Assembly: GCA_947561715.1 (NCBI GenBank) | Contig: OX387201.1 | Location: 22,148,001-22,212,000 of the forward strand | Reading direction: 5' to 3' | Origin: Ascidia mentula | Taxonomy: Eukaryota; Chordata; Ascidiacea; Phlebobranchia; Ascidiidae | DNA: 64,000 nt | Shown here: positions 13,401 to 22,787 of the stretch, one piece after another | Layout: each line of letters starts with the position of its first letter | Numbering within the stretch: position 1 is the stretch's first letter | Notes under the pieces: generated by a model | What the model was told of the DNA's origin: nothing | The model's database searches: none | What the model saw: only the letters and a program-made list of their open reading frames with translations | Program-made: the position numbers and the translations under genes

Positions 13401-13963
13401 AATGACAAATTGTGACATGTTTATTTTTAAACATAACTAAACTAATGTTTGTTAGTAGCATCTCCAAACCAATGGTTCGTTTTAACTTTTTACTTGTGCC
13501 CAATCATGCATCAGATTGGAAAGTTTGTAATTGTAATATTTTTTTTTGTTTTAAATGGATTTCTTCTGATGCAAAGTAATTTTGACTGTTTATTATTATT
13601 ATTCTTTGCAGGGCAATAATAGTTGTAAGAAATTTTACCGGTCTGACAGCAAGTGCAAAAAGGTAATGGATAACTGGTCTAAAGATTTCGAAAATTAATG
13701 CATGTTGATGTCACAACAACAAAACAAAATTATCCAGCAAACTTGTTTTCTACCTGCAAAGTAACAAAATCAAGTTCCCTGGCAACCCTTTCCACATCGA
13801 TAGAACTTAATTTCCTCCAATCAATTTCTCCAAATCTCTTCCGGAAATGAAACGCAGGAACTGGTTCATGAAAGTTTGTTGAATCAAGTTCGAAACTATG
13901 ATCAATCCCTAACACAAAATAATTTGTTGCTTTTTTACTTTTGCCTCCACTGGCCTGGAACAT
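7472..13963 (-). CDS. DZIP1: DAZ-interacting zinc finger protein (DZIP1/DZIP1L, Iguana)
   Basis: Basal-body and ciliary transition-zone protein linked to cilium formation and Hedgehog signalling in vertebrates. Exons in order: 13963-13754, 13075-12959, 12747-12553, 12326-12227, 12165-12065, 11980-11819, 11650-11501, 11294-11181, 10861-10793, 10456-10322, 10218-10065, 9707-9650, 9551-9318, 9047-8893, 8639-8451, 7942-7862, 7551-7472. The lengths sum to 2304 nt (767 aa plus stop) with every phase matching; human DZIP1L is about the same length. The N-terminal DZIP domain has F.FRKR..EIDWRKLSSIDV and TIEYLLHSQEYL. One C2H2 finger, CPHCEKAF...FLQGHMQRRHP, is in exon 12326-12227. Long coiled coil follows (exons 12165-10793), then GVDP and an acidic, Ser/Pro-rich tail ending ELDELLA. 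Start chosen at MFQASGGK because no better upstream ATG joins in phase; a further 5' exon is possible. Vertebrate DZIP1 and DZIP1L cannot be separated here. Confidence 0.9.
9362..9445. repeat. 24-bp tandem repeat within DZIP1 coding exon
   Basis: About three and a half units, each coding the octapeptide QQSPKHVT on the minus strand, in the Pro/Ser/basic tail of DZIP1. Units differ by single bases but stay in frame, so copy number can vary without breaking the protein. Confidence 0.85.
9882..9947. repeat. 33-bp direct duplication with a CRE-like palindrome
   Basis: Two adjacent copies of ATTAC(G/T)TAAGTTAGTG followed by ATGACGTCAATATTTAT, in a DZIP1 intron. Each copy has one exact TGACGTCA. 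Confidence 0.85.
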
Positions 13964-14384
13964 TCGAACATACCTGAGTATTCTCTGGAAGACCCATATA
14001 ACGTCTTGCCTGGCATCTTCAATTCGGTGCTTTTTTAAAACAACTTGGTTATATTTTAAAGCAAAAACATTAAACAAAAAAACCTTCAAATCAATGAAAT
14101 TGTTACAACCAAACACAATCTTTCAAACTGACTTCAAAAGTTGAAAAATTGGGATCTACCCAAAACCGCATATGCAGGCCTAGCGATCACTATAACTTAT
14201 TTAATTATACTAAAATAAAGTCAATCTTTCAAAACTCTGTTTGGAACAAAAAATAGCGTTTACTTTGAAAATGAAAACGCGAACAAGAATATTTGAAAAG
14301 GAATTCGGGGGAATTACCCGGCTTGATGTAGCAACTGCTTCCGTCACGCTTCACCAGTCATGCAGTTAATTTCGCGTAGTTTGC
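13964..14384. other. DZIP1 5' flank
   Basis: Presumed 5' leader and promoter of DZIP1, AT-rich, no convincing TATA box. The foldback-like element begins at 14394, about 430 bp upstream of the chosen start codon, so it may separate the gene from more distal control sequence. Confidence 0.4.
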
Positions 14385-14830
14385 CACCCAGCCAACAGGG
14401 GTTGTAACCAAAAAGTGGCTCGGGCCACGTGGCACCAACATGGCACGCATTTCACCAAATTTGGGCCACGTGACCCCAACATGGCACGCATGTCACCAGC
14501 ATGGCACCAACATGGCACCAGCATGGCACCTGGGTGTGTTTTCTGTTTATACTACTTAATGAATCCACTGTATGCTAAATCAGTAATATAGTCTGCAGTT
14601 ATCATTTGCACTAAACGTTAGGCATTTCATCAGTGTGGAAAACTTTGTTTCAACAAAAACAAGATGTAACAATAACTTTAAACTGCTAGGTGCGTTTGTC
14701 AATAGTTTCAAAATTGAGCCGAAAAGTCGAAATGGGTTTAAATATGGTTATCAATGAAACGTTGTATTTTGTTGCATGCCCACTTGTGCACACTGATTTG
14801 TACTATGATTTCTATAGTGACATGTTACGA

Positions 14831-15310
14831 TCCCAGCGGACCCAGCGGACCCAGCGGACCCAGCGGACCCAGCGGACCCAGCGGACCCAGCGGACCCAGC
14901 GGACCCAGCGGACCCAGCGGACCCAGCGGACCCAGCGGACCCAGCGGACCCAGCGGACCCAGCGGACCCAGCGGACCCAGCGGACCCAGCGGACCCAGCG
15001 GACCCAGCGGACCCAGCGGACCCAGCGGACCCAGCGGACCCAGCGGACCCAGCGGACCCAGCGGACCCAGCGGACCCAGCGGACCCAGCGGACCCAGCGG
15101 ACCCAGCGGACCCAGCGGACCCAGCGGACCCAGCGGACCCAGCGGACCCAGCGGACCCAGCGGACCCAGCGGACCCAGCGGACCCAGCGGACCCAGCGGA
15201 CCCAGCGGACCCAGCGGACCCAGCGGACCCAGCGGACCCAGCGGACCCAGCGGACCCAGCGGACCCAGCGGACCCAGCGGACCCAGCGGACCCAGCGGAC
15301 CCAGCGGACC
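14831..15310. repeat. 9-bp minisatellite, unit GGACCCAGC
   Basis: About 53 head-to-tail copies over 480 bp; I saw no variant unit. Because 9 is a multiple of 3, one plus-strand frame is open and reads a Cys-rich hydrophobic leader followed by Pro-Ser-Gly triplets, and another reads Thr-Gln-Arg triplets. I treat these as by-products of the repeat. Confidence 0.95.
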
Positions 15311-15468
15311 TGTAGTATTAGGTCAAATATAGCGCACCTGCAGTATTAGAAGGTACCTAGCGGACCTGTAGTATTAGGTCAAATATAGCGCACCTGCAGT
15401 ATTAGAAGGTACCTAGCGGACCTGTAGTATTGGAAGGTACCTAGCGTACCTGTATTATTAGAAGGTAC
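15311..15468. repeat. Spacer of about 65-bp repeats between the two minisatellites
   Basis: Two full copies and shorter partial copies of a unit containing GGACCTGTAGTATTAGGTC and GCACCTGCAGTATTAGAAG. The unit contains the GGACCT motif of the following array and may have seeded it. Confidence 0.8.
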
Positions 15469-15947
15469 CTAGCGGACCTAGCGGACCTAGCGGACCTAGC
15501 GGACCTAGCGGACCTAGCGGACCTAGCGGACCTAGCGGACCTAGCGGACCTAGCGGACCTAGCGGACCTAGCGGACCTAGCGGACCTAGCGGACCTAGCG
15601 GACCTAGCGGACCTAGCGGACCTAGCGGACCTAGCGGACCTAGCGGACCTAGCGGACCTAGCGGACCTAGCGGACCTAGCGGACCTAGCGGACCTAGCGG
15701 ACCTAGCGGACCTAGCGGACCTAGCGGACCTAGCGGACCTAGCGGACCTAGCGGACCTAGCGGACCTAGCGGACCTAGCGGACCTAGCGGACCTAGCGGA
15801 CCTAGCGGACCTAGCGGACCTAGCGGACCTAGCGGACCTAGCGGACCTAGCGGACCTAGCGGACCTAGCGGACCTAGCGGACCTAGCGGACCTAGCGCAC
15901 CTAGCGGACCTAGCGGACCTAGCGCACCTAGCGGACCTAGCGCACCT
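15469..15947. repeat. 9-bp minisatellite, unit GGACCTAGC
   Basis: About 53 copies over 479 bp, perfectly regular except for a few GCACCTAGC variants at the right edge. The unit differs from the first array by one C-to-T change. The minus strand is open as Gly-Pro-Leu triplets. Confidence 0.95.
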
Positions 15948-16219
15948 GTAAGTTTGCCTGTTACGATTGCTTTCACTTTCAGCTTCAGGCTTTCAAACAA
16001 ACATTTCTAATCACATTTTTAACATATTTGCTAAACACATCTTTTATCTTTGTATACTTATGTTTGGTGCTGCATAACTACGCTATTTTTACATAACAGT
16101 TGAGCGAAATGCGGTGCCATGCTATTGATTCTTTTCAGGTATTGCAGATGCTTCTTGTCACAGTTGCAAGTGTATTAATCATTAAATGCATAACTTAATA
16201 CTGCATCTATTTGTGTAAA

Positions 16220-16268
16220 CTGCAGACAGATGGCCACTGTTTCGACCTAAAAGGTCTCATCAGTGCAG
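16220..16268 (-). ncRNA. Hammerhead ribozyme motif 1
   Basis: Minus strand reads, in order: stem I CTGCA, core CTGATGA, stem II hairpin GACCTTTTAGGTC, core GAA, stem III ACAG/CTGT closed by TGGCCAT, cleavage C after GT, and stem I partner TGCAG. All invariant core bases of a type I hammerhead (open stem I) are present. Stem I has 5 Watson-Crick pairs, extendable by a G-U and an A-U pair. Confidence 0.85.
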
Positions 16269-16496
16269 CTGGTTTGACTTTCAGACGACTTTGCTGACCA
16301 AACGACCAAGCAAAGACTTCCACTTTGTGGTGACTATACAATCACCGTCATCCGTTGGGCACCAAACTAGGTGCAACCTTACGGTGGAAACACTACGGCC
16401 AAGCAAAGCTCAACCAATAGTGCCGTCAGGCCCCGTGTCACAATAATCATATGATAAGCAATGTGGAGCCAATAATATGAATTGTGTAAGCTGCAG
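16226..16496 (-). mobile_element. Retrozyme-like 271-nt unit bounded by hammerheads
   Basis: The sequence between the two predicted cleavage sites is one monomer, non-coding and with internal stems. Part of it (TTGGTTGAGCTTTGC... through GGTGCCCAACGGATGACGG to the hammerhead) recurs in inverted orientation at about 16558-16747. Non-coding units of a few hundred nt joined by hammerheads are the defining feature of retrozymes; assignment to that class is inference. Confidence 0.55.
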
Positions 16497-16541
16497 ACAG
16501 ATGGCCACTGTTTCGACCTAAAAGGTCTCATCAGTGCAGCT
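16489..16541 (-). ncRNA. Hammerhead ribozyme motif 2
   Basis: Same layout as motif 1, with a perfect 7-bp stem I: AGCTGCA, CTGATGA, GACCTTTTAGGTC, GAA, ACAG-TGGCCAT-CTGT, C, TGCAGCT. The predicted cleavage site follows the base opposite 16496. Its distance to the equivalent base in motif 1 (16225) is 271 bp, giving a unit of 271 nt bounded by self-cleaving sites. Confidence 0.88.
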
Positions 16542-16557
16542 GGTGTGACTATAAGAT

Positions 16558-16790
16558 ATTGGTTGAGCTTTGCATAGTGTTTCCACCTTGTTTTCTCCGT
16601 TTTGGTTGCACCTAGGTTGGTGCCCAACGGATGACGGTGACTGTATAGTCACCACAAAGTGGAAGTCTTTGCTTGGCCGTTTGGTCAGCAAAGTCGTCTG
16701 TAAGTCACACCAGCTGCACTGATGAGACCTTTTAGGTCGTCTGCAGGTTATACACAATTCACATTTTTGGCTCCCCATTGCTGCATATAT
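16558..16790 (+). repeat. Inverted, partial copy of the hammerhead unit
   Basis: Plus-strand copy of the same unit. It ends in CAGCTGCA-CTGATGA-GACCTTTTAGGTC followed directly by GTC-TGCAGG (16711-16747); the GAA and whole stem III hairpin (GAAACAGTGGCCATCT in the other copies) are absent, so this hammerhead should be inactive. The post-hammerhead sequence (ACACAATTCA, TTGGCTCC, CATTGCT) matches that following motif 2, showing the unit repeats tail to head. Confidence 0.8.
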
Positions 16791-17125
16791 CTGCTTAGTG
16801 CTGCATAACTGCTCTTTTCTGACACTAAACTTTGGCAAATAACAACTGCATTATTAACGTTATCCACAAATACGGTGTCACATTGGTCCCATGCTGTGGC
16901 CATGTTGGTGACATGCAGGTGCCATGTTGGTGACATGCGTGCCATGTTGGTGCCACGTGAGCCATATTGGTGCCATGTGGCCCAAAAATCAGTTCCATGC
17001 GTGCCATGTTGGTGCCACGTGAGCCATATTGGTGCCATGTGGCCCAAAAATCAGTTCCATGCGTGCCATGTTGGTGCCACGTGTTCCGTGCCACTTTTTG
17101 GTTACGAACCCGCCTTCACCCAGCC

Positions 17126-17930
17126 GCAGTAGTAAATAATGATTCGCCACAAAATGACTCTGGATTTAAACAAATTCCCTACAAACTTGGCAACAAGAAT
17201 ATCACGCATGGAACATAATTATTATTTATTTTTATTTTTTGTAATAATTGTTTATAACTGGTATGAAATTTGTTGTGAAAACATTCCAAACATATTTACT
17301 TCTTTCTTGTCCAAAATGTGGGCAATCCGCGGGGCTCTGTGGCCCACAGCTTCAAATATTGTTAAAATTAAACGTTTTCCAGCGCAATAACCATGACAAT
17401 AAATAATGTGACACTTAAATTACATCATGAGCCTTGAGTGTTTCTCTCAAAAGAAAATGTTGTTTGATTTACAATTTGTGTTGTTTTTAACTTTTGATTT
17501 AAAACCGCATTTCAGAATATTTCGTCGCAATAATTTTGGTTTACATTAAACGAGGCCACATCTTGGCTACAGTAACCACTCATTAAACAATAAAATATTT
17601 TCGTTCCAACAAAGGTCGAGGATGCAGCATCCTCATGTTTGCGATGATTATAGAAAAAATTTGTGTCAAAACACAAACTTTGATCAGGGAAAATTTTTGC
17701 GTGTGGATCTGACTAAAAGAAATCCGTCCTTTCATACGTAGGGGAATCACCTATACTTTGAGTGGACACGGGGTGGAGAATTGAATGCAAACACGAAACT
17801 CTCGTCCAGTTGTTCGATAAATATCTGATATTCTCACAATGACGTATCGCCACATTCCTAATTGTGTTGTGGAAAAAATCCAAAATTAAATAAAAACTAA
17901 ATCCTGTTTTTCGCCACAAACCAAAACCTT
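17126..17930. other. Intergenic, no gene seen
   Basis: AT-rich DNA between the foldback element and the next repeat. Short ORFs on both strands lack splice context or family similarity. Confidence 0.4.
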
Positions 17931-17939
17931 CAGACGTAC

Positions 17940-18140
17940 ATTGCCGCATGGGCCCGGCCTGGGGTCGGCATCCCGCGGTTCCAAGGCCACATGTGGCTCT
18001 TTTACCCCTTTCTTGTGGTTTATAATGACGTCAATGTTGACAATTGGGATCCACGTTTCAAAATGACGCTTATTTTGGTTTGTGCCACAAACGGTCAAAC
18101 ATTCTCTGCCAAATATTGTTTTGTGGCTCCAAGGTTTCAA
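17940..18140. mobile_element. Possible hAT-type element end
   Basis: A GC-rich stretch with GGGTCGGCATCCCGCGG and GCCACATGTGGCTCTTTTA, reminiscent of the termini of hAT elements in other animals. No paired terminus or target duplication was found. Confidence 0.25.
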
Positions 18141-18550
18141 GTTTACTACGACATGACTTCAACTTCTTGCATGCAAAGGATTTCAGACCATCAAAACATA
18201 TTTACTTTCAATAATTGTCGCAAACTTCCTCTAGAAACGATTCTTCACACTTGTAAACGATTCCGATCGATATCAGCATGTGTGCGAGGTATCGATACAA
18301 AAAATAGTCGCTTGTACAAAACTAATCGACATTAATACCTGACAGGAAATCTCAGTGATTCTCAACTTTTCAATGCCAAAATCAAAACTTCAAGTTTGTA
18401 ACGAACTACACCAAACCAAGTTAGGATGCAGCAGACGGAAAGTTCAAAAAATACTTTTTGTGAGTAGAACTGAATCTCACATACGGCCTATAGTTGACAG
18501 TCGAAGTTAATAATCATTGATGAAATCGGAAAGGTTGCAGTTAATTCATA

Positions 18551-19000
18551 GAAAGCCAGCTAGGCTGCAATGCCTGGGCTGCCAAGCCTGCAAACCTAAT
18601 GATCGCGATACGATAGCTGTGATCGCCAAGCAAGGACCTGCGCAGTGGGGCGATCCTGCCAATCATGCCATTGCATAAAATATTACTGCGTTATCTGATA
18701 CGGTGGTAGAGATCCCCTACGTATATGTGAAGGTTGCCTGGCAAGTTGTGCGCCAGTGTACCTTGGCCACTATATATCCCGTGAAACCACTGGGCTCCTG
18801 TAACTCAAGCCTCACCGGGAGGTTGATTTTTCAAAACTTGCTCCGACTTGTCAGGAAAAATGGCTGATCCAGCTAGGCTGCAATACCTGGGCTGCGAAGC
18901 CTGCAAACCTCATGATCGCGATACGATAGCTGTGATCGCCAAGTAAGGTCTTGCGCAGTGGGGCGATTCGTCAATCATGCATTGCATAAAATATTTCCAC
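18551..19000 (+). repeat. tRNA-type SINE copy B with tandem partial second copy
   Basis: Same family as copies A and C. A tail block (CTAGGCTGCAATGCCTGG... GATCGCGATACGATAGC) joined to a head block (TGCGCAGTGGGGCGAT) occurs twice, at about 18555-18690 and 18862-18997, about 307 bp apart, so the array is head-to-tail, about 1.5 units. The tRNA-like A/B boxes are degraded (CTCCTGTAACTCAAGCCTCACC). Confidence 0.75.
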
Positions 19001-19474
19001 CAGTTGAGTTTTGGTTCCAGCTAAACATACAAGCATTGTGTAAAGCTATATGTCATGGTGATGTATTGCGTCACACGTTTATCGACTGACGCAGGGTTCG
19101 GAAACCCAAGGTCTATTGGACGGACCTGGTCTCCATGAGTTTATTATGGGAAAACTTCAGTGGTCTCGAACTTATCAGATATGACGTCATTAACTTGCGC
19201 CAGATCAATTGAATCTGTGATACGTATATCCGCCAACTGCGACAATGAAAATGCCAAACTTTCAGCACTTCTACAGATTGGTGTTCGAGTGGTGTATGGA
19301 GTGGCAAATATAATGGTACCGACTAAATATTGTAAAAGAACGCTTGTGGCCAAGTTCAACATCCCTTGTATCGAATATTGTTTGTATGAAAGTTAATAGT
19401 CGTGTGCATTTTGAGGTTACGTCTTATGTAGGATAATAGTATACCATTTGCGTTGTTGAGCATATACTGATAAT

Positions 19475-19904
19475 TAGTGATGCACCGAAACAGCTATTTT
19501 TATATTCGGCCGAAACCGAATATTCGGCAAAAGTTGCCGAATTAATTCGGCCGAATAAACCGAAACTAATTTTGGTATATCATCTCTTTCAACGCAATAA
19601 ATTTAAACAAAACATGTGCTGGATTGGATCTAATCTTATCATACAGCCTTTTTTGCCTCATAAAGAATAACCGCGTATTGTTCTAACTGCTATAACTTGA
19701 TTTTTATCCTTTTAACCAACACATTCGTACAGTTTAAACAAGGATTCTAACCTTTTCTAAACTTCGCGTATCAGCGTTGAATGCAGTAAAAAAGTTTCGG
19801 TTTCGGCCGAATTTTGCAGAAATATTCGGCCGAAACCGAATAATTGCGAAAACCTTAGTTTCGGCCGAATAAATTCGGCAAACCGAACTTTCGGTGCATC
19901 CCTA
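19475..19904. mobile_element. hAT-type MITE, copy 1
   Basis: 430 bp with imperfect terminal inverted repeats TAGTGATGCACCGAA / TTCGGTGCATCCCTA and 8-bp target duplications CTGATAAT (19467-19474 and 19905-19912). Inside, both ends carry clusters of the palindrome ATTCGGCCGAAT. No coding capacity. The 8-bp duplication fits the hAT superfamily. A related copy lies at 36278-36653 in opposite orientation. Confidence 0.9.
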
Positions 19905-20224
19905 CTGATAATGACGTCGAACGAAATATTATATCAGTTAATTCAACAGTTTCTAACCATAATCTGTCGTATTTTAGAACTGAATATTTATTTGATCAAA
20001 AATCAACTTTAATATCTAATCCTTATCACTCACTTTGATGACGAAACAATTCTTGTAGTTTTAACTTTGTGACGTCATCTGCAAATATACGTGGATTTGG
20101 TAAAAATGTTTTTCTTTGATGCAATGCACTGTGATACTGTTTGAAATGAATGATGACCTTGTCAGAGCCACAATGTCTACTGAACAATATTCCGTGCGCG
20201 CATTTGAAACATCACGTGACTTGT

Positions 20225-20284
20225 ATAAACAGATATTGGTGACCTGGATATCGTGGGTTCAAATCCCGGTTCGACAAACACCAA
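20225..20284 (+). repeat. tRNA-derived fragment (B-box region)
   Basis: GTGGGTTCAAATCCCGGTTCGAC resembles the T-arm (B box) of a tRNA, but no matching acceptor stem or A box lies upstream at the right distance. Likely a tRNA pseudogene or SINE remnant. Confidence 0.3.
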
Positions 20285-20315
20285 CTTTCCATCTCCCACA
20301 AATCAATGTTGGATC

Positions 20316-21267
20316 TTAATTTTCATCAACTGTGTTTGGGTTGGAATAATACATAGAAGTAATACCTCGTTGCCGTGGCAACGCGACACTAGGTGTCTCC
20401 ATTTGTAAAGTGGATGACCTTTGAATTTCCAAAACACCGCGTGGTGTTTGACCTTGTGTGACGTCACGTGATGTGCTCGTAAGGTCATCGGTTTTTGACC
20501 CACTGCGTTCTTCTACAAACCATTGGTAAGCATAGAAATGTTAAAATCGAAGCTTATTTTAATCACAAAGTAACAGATATTTCGCTGACACGTGACTTTT
20601 ATAATTTCCGTCACCAACAATTCATGTTTTGTCCAAATTTCAAATAAAACATATTTTTACCTTCTGATAAATCGAACTTTCTGGTAAGTGGCTTAAACTG
20701 GCGAAGCGGAACAAGTGGTCTCTGATTGGCTGAGACAGGATCGTTTAAACTCATTTGCCGCACAGAATCTGTCACGTGTTGCAAAATGTCAGCTGGGTTT
20801 TTCTTGTCTAACAAGCGTTGATGTCGGTCGCGAACTTTCCGCCAGCACAATATTCTGTGACCAAACCCATGCTACAGGACAGCATTGTCCAACCGTATGT
20901 TCTGGGGTGTTTGAAGTTTCGCAAATTCGTTCCGGATGCTGCAATGAAAAGTTATCGCTGGGTAAACACAGTTGTCCACAATGAAGTTTCATTTCAAGCA
21001 CTTCCTTGCTTACGTGTTCTTAATAAGTCGCATGTCTTTTACTCCACCTTGTACAGTTAAAATTTTAACAGTAACTTTGTTGAGTGACTTGTGCTCACCC
21101 AACAAAACCATTCCAAAACTTCCACCACCGACAATAGCTGACCTCGGGTCGCACATAATCTCACCAACATCAATCTCATGCATCTGTGATGAAATCCATG
21201 TTTGAAAATCTGCTTTCTAACTTAACCAATTAAATTGTGCCACGTTTACCTTACTTTGACCTGGCAT
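20316..21267 (-). pseudogene. Protein kinase-like gene, decayed
   Basis: Exon 1 21267-21250 (MPGQSK, then gtaaac). Exon 2 21216-21014 encodes the kinase N-lobe: glycine loop VGGGSFGMVLLGEH and the VTVKI lysine strand, donor in phase. Exon 3, 20938-20661, continues in phase as TIRNEFAKLQTPQNIRLDN but meets a TAG soon after; the hinge-like GLVTEYCAGG appears in another frame, and the first frame resumes with CWRKVRDRHQRLLDKKNPAD, like the end of a C-lobe. Exon 4, 20512-20316, is a Ser/Thr-rich tail ending NTVDEN. The catalytic loop, DFG and most of the C-lobe are absent. The glycine loop and hinge suggest a RIPK/TNNI3K-like kinase, but the family is uncertain. In-frame stop, frame change and missing core make it a likely pseudogene, unless the genuine transcript splices differently. 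Confidence 0.5.
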
Positions 21268-22787
21268 GATAACGGTTTAAACTTTTTGCTTCTGAATTCC
21301 CTCAAACAAACGTTGTAACCCCGTCGTACAATGGAATGATTGCTCTTTCAATCGTGTGACAAGTCAATCATTAATACCATGTCTTTAATTTTTTTTTAGT
21401 TTTTACGAGATTTCCATCCTGTGAAATCCAAGCAAATTTTGCAGATTTTCAAGCTTATGTTGCAAAATACTTAAACGTATTTCGGAAACAGGAGTTTTTT
21501 GATCACATGTCGTATTCAGAAAGTTGCCATGGACCCCCTGACAATTCTTCACGAATCCATGGTTCACCAGAGTTTACAATGGCAACGCCCCAATTTATAG
21601 AGGCTCAAATGTTACCCCATCCCGTATAAATCCCGAACAGCGAATTTTGCAAATCGAGCAAAATGTCGGTTACTCTAATTTTAATTTGAAATTTAAGCAA
21701 AAACGCTACTTTGTCCAACTGCCTGTTTTATTCGGAATGAGATGCCAACAATATAGGCAAACAGTTTATCACGTGTTAATCTTGACCTGATATTGTATGA
21801 ATTTAATGGACCTGTTTTAATGACAGTCATTTTAACACCAGCTCTTAATTATAATCTAGTTGTCCATAGTTGCCTAATAATACGGATTGTTACGTCACAA
21901 TCACATAAAAGTTCCTCTCAATTAAAACAACAATCACTATTACGTCACAATAAACAACAATGGTCGAAGAGTGTTTAATGTTTATTACAGGCCTCCACGC
22001 CTTACTGGGTTAAAGTCACCCAAACAATCAGCATACAACGCGCTTGGAACAATCGCACAATCAAAAAGCATTATGACGTCACAACAAAGCGTAGCAGGAA
22101 GTTACGGAAAGAACGCTTTTGCTTATAAACAATCAGGCCGAGAAGTTTTAAGCTGGTCATGTGTCAATAAATTACTCTTTATGAGTGTTGGATTTTGATA
22201 GTTGGACACTAATGTATTGGACCTTTACATGAAATATAATTGTTTATGTTAAACCCTTAAAAGTGTTGTGTTCTATACCAAGAAAATAAGCTGACTTTAA
22301 ATTCTGAGATTGTGGTTAAATGCAAACAAATTTCATTGTGTTTAGCAGTAATTATTTCCAACACTTAAAGTTGCAAACGTATTCAAACACTTTAGACTGT
22401 GTCATTTCCAGAACAAGTAATATGTTAAACTAAATACACTCGGTCACAAAGCAGCCAATATTGTACATTCCAGTTGGTTATATGAAACCAAAATTATCAG
22501 AGATATGGAAATAGGAGTTATCAGAGGCAAAAAATTGCCTACAAGTATTAAAGGAAGAAGTACTTTTGCCCACAAATTCAAAAGTATAAGTAAATATCAC
22601 AACAAAATGTTAAGTTAAAAGACTGTAATGTTGGTAAAGTATTAAATATACCAAGTGCTTATCATGTAGGAGTACATTATTAAAATTGTTTGGGTTTTAG
22701 AACTCTAACTTCTGATAGTTTGCAACCCCAAAGCCACAAGAAGTGACATCATCCAAAACTATGTATAAGCATGTCCACATAAAGATC
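21268..22787. other. Intergenic, 5' of kinase-like gene to 3' of RAB10
   Basis: AT-rich. A plus-strand open stretch at 21971-22198 (after a TTTATTACAG that resembles a splice acceptor) has no recognisable relatives. The part next to 22787 is presumably the RAB10 3' UTR. Nothing else supported. Confidence 0.35.

Larger units (their letters stand above)
14394..17116. mobile_element. Foldback-like DNA element (MULE-type?) with internal satellites
   Basis: About 2.7 kb flanked by a 9-bp direct repeat CACCCAGCC (14385-14393 and 17117-17125). The ends are inverted copies: left AACAGGGGTTGTAACC, right (reverse complement) AAGGCGGGTTCGTAACC, both continuing into CAAAAAGTGGC and then an internally repetitive arm built from CACGTGGCACCAACATGGC and related units (left to about 14530, right from about 16890). 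Between the arms lie two 9-bp minisatellites and an inverted pair of hammerhead-bearing units. Long inverted repeats made of short tandem units plus a 9-bp target duplication are typical of Foldback elements, which are related to MULEs. No transposase is present, so it must be non-autonomous. The TSD also resembles the satellite unit (ACCCAGC shared), a reason for caution. Confidence 0.65.

Noticed and set aside
14690-15349. Long open frames of Thr-Gln-Arg or Pro-Ser-Gly triplets as a protein gene
   Set aside because: Explained fully by a 9-bp tandem repeat, a multiple of three, which keeps several frames open; no splice or promoter context.
15458-16000. Minus-strand Gly-Pro-Leu repeat ORF as a collagen
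   Set aside because: Same reason; it lies in the second minisatellite inside a mobile element.
16748-17132. Open frames rich in Trp-His-Gln and Gly-Thr on both strands
   Set aside because: They come from the short repeats in the foldback arm and have no gene context.
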